A stretch of DNA of 8,626 nt from Verrucomicrobiales bacterium (GTDB lineage: Bacteria; Verrucomicrobiota; Verrucomicrobiia; Limisphaerales; Palsa-1400): contig JAQGOW010000161.1 of assembly GCA_028293405.1 (NCBI GenBank), positions 1 through 8,626 on the forward strand. The letters run 5' to 3'. Positions 1-6,607 of this stretch are shown here, one piece after another (position 1 is the first letter of the stretch; the number at the start of each line of letters is the position of its first letter). Both the position numbers and the translations under genes were made by a program. The notes beneath the pieces were generated by a model. It did not search any database. It was given only the letters and a program-made list of their open reading frames with translations, and was not told the origin of the DNA.

Positions 1-2
1 CC

Positions 3-500
3 GTCATCGACATCTCCCTCGGCGGCACCAGCGGCATTGAACTTCTAAAAAACATCAAGGTGCGTTGGCCCAAATTATTGGTGCTGGTTCTCTCGATGCA
101 TGATGAAGCCGTCTACGCCCAGCGCGCCCTTCGCGCCGGTGCCGCCGGTTATATCATGAAACAGGAAGCGACCGAGCGCGTGCTCGTCGCCATCCGCAAA
201 ATCCAAAATGGTGAAGTTTACCTCAGCGAACGTCTCGGCAACCGCATGTTGAACACATTGGTAGGCGGTCGCGCTTCTCTGAGCGGTTCTCCGATCGAAG
301 AACTGAGCGACCGCGAGCTCGAAGTCTTCGGCCTAATCGGCCAGGGCCACGGCACCCGTCCGATCGCTGAGAAATTACATCTCAGTGTCAAAACGATTGA
401 GTCCCATCGTGCCCACATCAAGGAAAAGCTCGGCTTGAAAAATGCCACTGAACTCGTGCATCACGCGATTCAATGGGTCCAGAGCGAGAGCCTTGGTTAG
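3..500 (+). CDS. NarL/FixJ-family response regulator (5'-truncated by window edge)
   Basis: Transcriptional response regulator of a two-component system: a receiver domain phosphorylated by a histidine kinase controls a LuxR-type DNA-binding domain. The frame is open to the left edge, so the N-terminus (about 50 residues for a usual 210-220 aa protein) is missing. The GTG at 60 is not the true start, because the codons before it encode the conserved VIDISL segment with the phospho-acceptor Asp at 9-11. Further receiver landmarks are the switch Ser in LSMHDE and the conserved Lys in YIMKQEA. After a linker, the LuxR helix-turn-helix runs from LSDRELEVF through IAEKLHLSVKTIESHRAHIKEKLGL to the end. 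The partner kinase is not in the window. The target is unknown; the downstream PRC/BON gene is a possible target by position only. A terminator follows directly. The family is certain, the signal is unknown. Confidence 0.93.
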   Translation, partial: VIDISLGGTSGIELLKNIKVRWPKLLVLVLSMHDEAVYAQRALRAGAAGYIMKQEATERVLVAIRKIQNGEVYLSERLGNRMLNTLVGGRASLSGSPIEELSDRELEVFGLIGQGHGTRPIAEKLHLSVKTIESHRAHIKEKLGLKNATELVHHAIQWVQSESLG

Positions 501-534
501 ACAGTTGCCATAACAAACAAAGTGTTCTGTTTGG

Positions 535-570
535 GCGCCCGTCATGAAAGTGACGGGCGCTTTTTATTTT
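535..570 (+). terminator. Intrinsic terminator after the response regulator
   Basis: A perfect 10-bp stem (GCGCCCGTCA at 535-544 pairing with TGACGGGCGC at 551-560) encloses a 6-base loop and is followed at once by TTTTTATTTT. It lies 34 bases after the response-regulator stop and points the same way. It should separate that gene from the PRC/BON gene. Confidence 0.92.
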
Positions 571-624
571 GTAGCCGGCGAGGTAACGAGGCGGTCCAAA
601 TTTCACTTCGCGACAACGGGAGAA

Positions 625-666
625 TTGCTGACAACAAAAATTCGCAACCTGATAGTTGCTGCCAAC
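625..666 (+). repeat. 11-base direct repeat in the PRC/BON leader, possible operator pair
   Basis: TTGCTGACAAC at 625-635 recurs as TTGCTGCCAAC at 656-666, with 10 of 11 bases identical and starts 31 bases apart, close to three helical turns. Each copy has dyad character, TTG-N4-CAA; the second is fully symmetric as AGTTG-CTGC-CAACT (654-667). The first copy overlaps the proposed -35 box and the second touches the proposed -10 box. Paired copies on one helix face would fit a regulator site, but the binding protein is unknown and chance cannot be excluded. Confidence 0.35.
628..656 (+). promoter_or_regulatory. Possible sigma70-like promoter for the PRC/BON gene
   Basis: CTGACA at 628-633 (5 of 6 to TTGACA) is followed after 17 bases by GATAGT at 651-656 (4 of 6 to TATAAT), about 75 bases before the preferred ATG. 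A promoter is expected between the upstream terminator and this gene. The match is only moderate. TAAAAT at 675-680 is an alternative -10 box, but it has no good -35 partner. Confidence 0.3.
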
Positions 667-731
667 TTCCCCGATAAAATAAACGGCACAGACCCGCATT
701 GTCGCGTTTTGCTTCGCGCTTAGTTTTTTGC

Positions 732-3017
732 ATGAAAAACATTCTTAAGTTCTCCTTGGTCTCGCTCTGTGCATCCGGAGCGGTTTTATCGACACAGGCG
801 GGCGACAAACAGTCCGCCAGTAACATTGAATCGGATCGCCAACTGGTCATCACCGAACCGGCAGGGGCAGACGCCTCGGCCCGTATGTCGATGGGCGCAC
901 CTGTGACGCGCACCAGTAATTTGATTGGCGAACGCTGCTTCGACTCCTCTGGGAAACATGTCGGCACCGTCCGTGACGCCTTAATCGATTTAAGCAGCGG
1001 CCGCCTCGCATTTCTCGTTATCGATAGCCGCGGACGCCAAATTGCGGTGCCCGGTAACTCCTGCCGCTCCGAGGGCGACCGTATCGTTCTCAACGTTGAT
1101 CGTTCACGGTTGGCCTCCGCTCCGGCGTTCAGCTATTCAAACGTGAATGACCAAAACTGGATGAACCAGACTTACAGCTACTGGGGGCAATCCTCGCAAG
1201 GTGGACAGGTTGGAATGAGCTCGCCTCAATGGCAGAGCAGCAGCAGCACTGCTTATCAAAGCAGCCCAAGCTATCAAAGTGGTTCGAACTGGAAGGGCGG
1301 CAACAGTCATCAAAGCGGGAATTTCCAACAACGCGGATTCTCCGAAGCTGCTGGCGGACAACCGGCAGGCCCGCGCATGGTCACTGGTCGCGAACAAGAT
1401 TGCCAGGCCGATTGCATCCTTCACCGTTATCAAGCTGGTAAAGGCTCTGCCCGCGCGACTGACGAACATTATTGGAACAACGTCCCGGGCGATCGCTTTT
1501 ATGCGCAATATCCTGCCGACGCCGGTGCGAGCTATAACAACTACGCCTATAGCAGCGGTTCACAATCGCAACCAAGTTCCGGTAGTTGGTATTCGGTGAG
1601 TCCGAGTACGGGTAGCAGCATGGGCTCCTCTAGCTCGAGTTCAATGTCCAGCGGTTCAAGTTCTGGAATCATCAGCGAATCGGCCGGTGCTTCATCTGGA
1701 ATGCATCTGTATCGCTCGACCGATCTGGTGGGCATGCACATCCGCGCCGGAAACGGACAGGATCTTGGTGAAATCCGCGACGTCGTGCTCGACATGAATT
1801 CGGGGCGCGTGGCGTATGCTGTGGTCGTTCCAACGAGCGCAGATTTCGGTGGTAAATATCTGGCAATTCCGCCGGCAGCATTCACTCAAGCTGGAGCTGA
1901 TCAACATGTGCTCTCGGTGAACATGGACGCTAACCAACTGCGCAATGCGCCGAGCTTCCAACCGAATAATTGGCCGCAACCGCAGAATCAAACGTTCGTT
2001 ACTGACGTCTACAACTTCTACCATGTCTCTCCTTATTGGCAGGGCAGTGGTCAAGGCAATTGGAACCAAAATGACGCCCATCATATGCATCATCAACATG
2101 GTTCCAGTCGCGACGTGAACAGCCAGGGTTCGTCGAGCAGCGGAAGCAATCAAGGTTCGAGCACGTCGGGCAGTTCTGGAACTTACCAGAGCGGCAGCAG
2201 CAGCGATCAGCAGAACTCGACTCAAGGAGCTCAGGGCAGCATCCAAAGTCAGGGATCGAGCACTGACCAGAACCAGAATCAAAATCAGCAACCTGTCGCG
2301 GAGCCTTCCGGTTCGAACGCTCAAGGCAGTCAGGGCGCGGACGGTGCACAACCGAGTTCGTCCAGCAGCTCCAGCGATCAAGGTTCGTCATCGAGCGGCA
2401 GCAGCGGTTTGCAATCCAGTGGCGATGCGAAAAAGGGTGCCGAACAACAGACCGACGCAATAAGAGAGCCGGCTGGTGCGGGCCAATCGTCGTCATCGCA
2501 GTCCAGCACGCCGACCGCGGATCAATCCTCTGGAACGCAGTCCAGCACCTCGGGTGCGCAATCCTCCACTGAATCCAAGAGCAGCCAATCCCAACCGGGT
2601 TCGGCCACACAGGAAGCAGCCGGTGCCGCCCCTTCAAGCAGCAGCTCGGACAACAGCACGAGCGGAACTCAGTCGGGCAATCAATCAAGCTCCACTAGCA
2701 CGAGCTCTGACAAATCGTCCACTTCAGCGCAGAGCAGCACTCCGAGCAGCCCGGATCAAAGCTCCACCACGACCCAAAGCAGCAGCACTTCCGATCAAGG
2801 TTCGAGCGAGAAGGTTCGTTCGACTCTGAAATCCGACACGACCTTAAGCCCTATCTCGAGCAACGTGACGGTCCAGGATCAGAACGGCAAAGTTGCTTTG
2901 AACGGCACCGTGAAGAGTGAAGCCGAAAAACAACAGATCGTTTCCAAGGCTGAAGAACTCGCCGGCAGCGGTAACGTCATCGACAACCTGCAAGTGAAGT
3001 CCGACGAAAATAAATAA
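732..3017 (+). CDS. Exported protein with two PRC-barrel domains, Ser/Gln-rich region and C-terminal BON domain
   Basis: Predicted secreted or envelope-attached protein of 761 aa; the function is not known. I chose the ATG at 732 over the in-frame TTG at 699 because it begins a clear signal peptide (MKNILKFSLVSLCASGAVLSTQA, likely cut before GDKQ). Neither start has a good Shine-Dalgarno sequence. Residues 62-130 form a PRC-barrel (NLIGERCFDSSGKHVGTVRD...). A second lies at about 331-402 (LVGMHIRAGNGQDLGEIRD, VAYAVVVP). Each is followed by a similar L-x2-AP-x-F tail, a short aromatic stretch and a YW pair, so the unit looks duplicated. Residues 458-693 are mostly Ser, Gln, Gly and Thr. Residues 695-757 look like a BON domain (SNVTVQDQNGKVALNGTVKSEAEKQ...GNVIDNL), a family linked to membrane or lipid binding and osmotic stress (OsmY). 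The mature protein has only four Cys, at 69, 111, 224 and 228. It stands alone between two terminators. Architecture is confident, role is inference. Confidence 0.9.
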   Translation: MKNILKFSLVSLCASGAVLSTQAGDKQSASNIESDRQLVITEPAGADASARMSMGAPVTRTSNLIGERCFDSSGKHVGTVRDALIDLSSGRLAFLVIDSRGRQIAVPGNSCRSEGDRIVLNVDRSRLASAPAFSYSNVNDQNWMNQTYSYWGQSSQGGQVGMSSPQWQSSSSTAYQSSPSYQSGSNWKGGNSHQSGNFQQRGFSEAAGGQPAGPRMVTGREQDCQADCILHRYQAGKGSARATDEHYWNNVPGDRFYAQYPADAGASYNNYAYSSGSQSQPSSGSWYSVSPSTGSSMGSSSSSSMSSGSSSGIISESAGASSGMHLYRSTDLVGMHIRAGNGQDLGEIRDVVLDMNSGRVAYAVVVPTSADFGGKYLAIPPAAFTQAGADQHVLSVNMDANQLRNAPSFQPNNWPQPQNQTFVTDVYNFYHVSPYWQGSGQGNWNQNDAHHMHHQHGSSRDVNSQGSSSSGSNQGSSTSGSSGTYQSGSSSDQQNSTQGAQGSIQSQGSSTDQNQNQNQQPVAEPSGSNAQGSQGADGAQPSSSSSSSDQGSSSSGSSGLQSSGDAKKGAEQQTDAIREPAGAGQSSSSQSSTPTADQSSGTQSSTSGAQSSTESKSSQSQPGSATQEAAGAAPSSSSSDNSTSGTQSGNQSSSTSTSSDKSSTSAQSSTPSSPDQSSTTTQSSSTSDQGSSEKVRSTLKSDTTLSPISSNVTVQDQNGKVALNGTVKSEAEKQQIVSKAEELAGSGNVIDNLQVKSDENK
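2106..2810 (+). repeat. Low-complexity Ser/Gln/Gly/Thr-coding region
   Basis: About 235 codons inside the PRC/BON gene encode a Ser-dominated sequence with recurrent DQGSS, QSS and SGS units. At DNA level the unit CAAGGTTCG recurs (2151-2159, 2379-2387, 2796-2804), twice as the longer GATCAAGGTTCG (2376-2387 and 2793-2804), among many AGC-rich codons. The repeats are degenerate and use several Ser codons, so this looks like a long-maintained flexible linker or stalk rather than a fresh tandem expansion. It separates the second PRC barrel from the BON domain. Confidence 0.8.
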
Positions 3018-3056
3018 AATTAGGTGTCTTGAAAGCAGAGTAATCGAAAAAGGTCA

Positions 3057-3095
3057 TCAGCCCCGGTTCGAAAGACCGGGGCTGAATTGTTTTTG
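3057..3095 (+). terminator. Intrinsic terminator after the PRC/BON gene
   Basis: CAGCCCCGGT at 3058-3067 pairs perfectly with ACCGGGGCTG at 3075-3084 (extendable by the T3057-A3085 pair) around a 7-base loop, followed by a T-rich tract ending TTGTTTTT at 3095. It lies 40 bases past the stop and separates this gene from the stress-type gene downstream. Confidence 0.9.
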
Positions 3096-3156
3096 GACAG
3101 AGCAACGATGCGAGGTGAGAGTAATAGTGAGGCGATTGGGTTCATGAGGCACGCCC

Positions 3157-3164
3157 AGGAGGAG
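3157..3164 (+). promoter_or_regulatory. Strong Shine-Dalgarno sequence
   Basis: AGGAGGAG sits immediately upstream of the ATG at 3167, within normal spacing. It fixes the start of the stress-type gene and contrasts with the weak sites of the other genes here. I found no convincing -35/-10 pair in the 70 bases between the preceding terminator and this site. Confidence 0.85.
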
Positions 3165-3166
3165 AT

Positions 3167-3680
3167 ATGACGAAGACAGTTTTCTGTATCGCAACTTCGG
3201 AGTATAAAGCTGAGTCAATTCTGGAAGAACTTCACGTCGCTGGCCTGAGCGATGACCAGATTTCTCTGCTGCTTGCCGACAAAACTCGGGCGGTCGTTCG
3301 CGGAGTCACGGGGGCTGTGACAACCGACAGCGCGGTTGGCTGGTTGCCGCAAGTCGAATCGATCGTCATCTCCGGAGTTGGTGCTTTCATTGGTAACGGC
3401 CTTCTCGCGACGGCGGTTGGTCAAGCCGCATCCGGCAGTCACAAAGGGGCAATCGCCCGCGGCCTGACCGGCCTGGGCTTGGCCAGTGAGCAAGCCGAGA
3501 ATCTTGAAGAACGTCTCCGCAATGGAGAAGTGTTGCTCACCGTCAACGCTGACGAGGAGAAATCAAAAACAGTACGCGCGCTTCTCGAGCACAACGAAGC
3601 AGAACAAATCATCGTCACCGGTGAGCGACCACGCGTGGAGGCAGCGCCGCGATTGCGGGAGGAGAAATTGGAGCAGTGGT

Positions 3681-3682
<2 letters not shown>
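3167..3682 (+). CDS. YflT-like general stress protein (GsiB/17M-type fold), hypothetical role
   Basis: A 171-aa protein with the layout of the general stress protein 17M (YflT) type. An N-terminal alpha/beta segment (MTKTVFCIATSEYKAESILEELHVAGLSDDQISLLLAD) resembles the usual 'increase-index, then DDxIS' opening. A Gly/Ala-rich central stretch follows at about 46-105; it is weakly hydrophobic and may be membrane-associated or a flexible hairpin. A second alpha/beta half (LASEQAENLEERLRNGEVLLTVNADEEKSKTVRALLEHNEAEQIIVTGE) follows. No catalytic residues are evident. There is no signal peptide, so it is probably cytoplasmic or at the inner membrane face. In known bacteria such proteins accompany stress responses, which would suit its position after the BON-domain gene, although a terminator separates the two. 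The charged C-terminal tail (RLREEKLEQW) is not part of the family core. Family assignment is from pattern only; the biochemical role is unknown. Confidence 0.8.
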
Positions 3683-5362
<1,680 letters not shown>

Positions 5363-6607
5363 TTATCTAATTATTTCTGTTTTCGTCCCGCGCTTCAGGA
5401 CGTGAATCGAGCCTTTGCTACTTGAATGCCCGTGTCCATTGCCGTTCCCGTTGCTCATTGCGTGAGCGAGTCCGTTACCGTTGCCATTTCCCACTCCGAT
5501 GACGTGCCCGTTGGTAGCGGACGTCAACTTTGAATAGACCGTCAGCGCCTGGGCGACGACCTGGTCCATGTTGTAATACTTGTAGGTTGCAAGCCGGCCG
5601 GCGAAGACAACGTTCGACGCCTCGCTTGCCGCCAAGGCTTGGTATTGCCGATACAAATCCGCATTTTCAGGACGCGGTACCGGATAGTAAGGATCGCCTT
5701 CGGCTTGCGAATGTTCGTAGACCACCGTGGTCTTCGGATGCACCTGCCCGGTCAAGTACTTGAACTCAGTGCAACGCGTGTAGGCGTAATCATTCGGATA
5801 GTTAATGACGGCGCCAGCTTGGAACACGTCCGTGTCGTGCGTCTCGAACTGAAACTGCAAGGACCGATAGGGCAATCGTCCGAAACGATTGTCGAAGAAT
5901 TCGTCAATCGGTCCCGTGTAGATCATCTGCTTATACGGAATGTGATCTTTGATCTCCTTGTAATCCGTATTGAGCATGATCGTGATGTTCTCGTGCGAGA
6001 GCATGTTTTCGAACATGCGCGTGAACCCGTGCAACGGCATCGCCTGGTATTGATCGGTGAAGTAGCGCGTGTCGCGGTTCGTGCGCGTCGGAACGCGAGC
6101 CGTCACAGAGGCATCCAGTTCGGACGGGTCAAGGCCCCATTGCTTGCGCGTGTAGTTTTTGAAGAACTTCTCGTAAAGTTCCTTACCAACGCGGCTGATG
6201 ACGACGTCTTCTGAAGTTTTGATCTGCTCGCGCGGTTCGGCGACGGATTCCAAGAAACCTTCCATCTCCAACGAACTGAGTTTCAGTCCGTAGAGCATGT
6301 TGATTGTGTCGACGTTAATCGGCATCGGCACCAACAACCCGTCTACACTGGCGAGAACGTGATGCTGGTACTGTCGCCATTTCGTAAACCGCGACAGGTA
6401 ATCGAACACCTGTTTTGAATTCGTGTGAAAAATATGCGGCCCGTATTTGTGAATCAGCACGCCTGCCTCATCGTAACAATCGTATGCGTTGCCGCCGATG
6501 TGCATGCGCTTGTCCACCAGCAGCACGCGTTTCCCCATTCCGCAAGCCAAGCGCTCTGCCAAAGTGCTGCCTGCGAAACCCGCTCCGACTATTAGATAAT
6601 CAAACAT
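5363..6607 (-). CDS. glf: UDP-galactopyranose mutase
   Basis: FAD-dependent enzyme that interconverts UDP-galactopyranose and UDP-galactofuranose (EC 5.4.99.9), the donor for galactofuranose in surface glycans. I place the start at the ATG 6605-6607, which gives the family's usual opening MFDYLIVGAG; an upstream in-frame ATG at 6662-6664 would add 19 residues lying inside the preceding gene. Seen in order: the dinucleotide-binding GAGFAGSTLAERLA, VDKRMHIGGNAYD, the GPHIFHT motif, KQWGLDPSEL, VPTRTNRDTRYF (Arg175, matching the active-site Arg174 of Klebsiella), YTGPIDEFFDNRFGRLPYRSL, AYTR (Arg278, matching Arg280) and GRLATYKYYNMDQVV for FAD. The core ends near residue 361, and a 50-residue extension follows with two GNGNGNG-type stretches. 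The start overlaps the glycosyltransferase stop by 8 bases, so translation is probably coupled. Cytoplasmic. Confidence 0.96.
   Translation of the reverse strand: MFDYLIVGAGFAGSTLAERLACGMGKRVLLVDKRMHIGGNAYDCYDEAGVLIHKYGPHIFHTNSKQVFDYLSRFTKWRQYQHHVLASVDGLLVPMPINVDTINMLYGLKLSSLEMEGFLESVAEPREQIKTSEDVVISRVGKELYEKFFKNYTRKQWGLDPSELDASVTARVPTRTNRDTRYFTDQYQAMPLHGFTRMFENMLSHENITIMLNTDYKEIKDHIPYKQMIYTGPIDEFFDNRFGRLPYRSLQFQFETHDTDVFQAGAVINYPNDYAYTRCTEFKYLTGQVHPKTTVVYEHSQAEGDPYYPVPRPENADLYRQYQALAASEASNVVFAGRLATYKYYNMDQVVAQALTVYSKLTSATNGHVIGVGNGNGNGLAHAMSNGNGNGHGHSSSKGSIHVLKRGTKTEIIR
5429..5494 (-). repeat. Asn-Gly repeat in the glf C-terminal extension
   Basis: Two GNGNGNG-like blocks, separated by LAHAMS and ending in GHGH, are encoded here near the 3' end of glf. 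In the DNA this is an alternation of AAY and GGN codons with mixed third bases, so it is not a pure microsatellite. The tail is outside the mutase core, and standard bacterial mutases of about 365 to 385 residues lack it. Confidence 0.75.
6600..6607 (-). promoter_or_regulatory. 8-base gene overlap, likely translational coupling
   Basis: The - strand reads ATGTTTGA: the ATG (6605-6607) starts glf and the TGA (6600-6602) stops the glycosyltransferase gene. No Shine-Dalgarno sequence is visible ahead of this ATG, so glf translation probably depends on ribosomes finishing the upstream gene. Confidence 0.75.

Noticed and set aside
699..731. TTG start 11 codons upstream for the PRC/BON protein
   Set aside because: The extra residues would precede and spoil a textbook signal peptide that begins at the ATG at 732, and there is no ribosome site for the TTG.
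1692..2688. Long antisense open frames (229 codons each) opposite the PRC/BON gene
   Set aside because: They mirror the Ser/Gln-rich codons of the sense gene, which rarely yield stops on the other strand; their translations show no domain or signal, and the sense frame has clear domains.
2106..2810. Repetitive DNA considered as a CRISPR array or tandem satellite
   Set aside because: The repeats are short, irregular and in frame, with no constant repeat-spacer unit; they are explained by a Ser/Gln-rich coding region.
5639..6214. 191-codon + strand frame opposite glf
   Set aside because: It lies entirely within a glf sequence carrying all family motifs; no independent ribosome site or domain.
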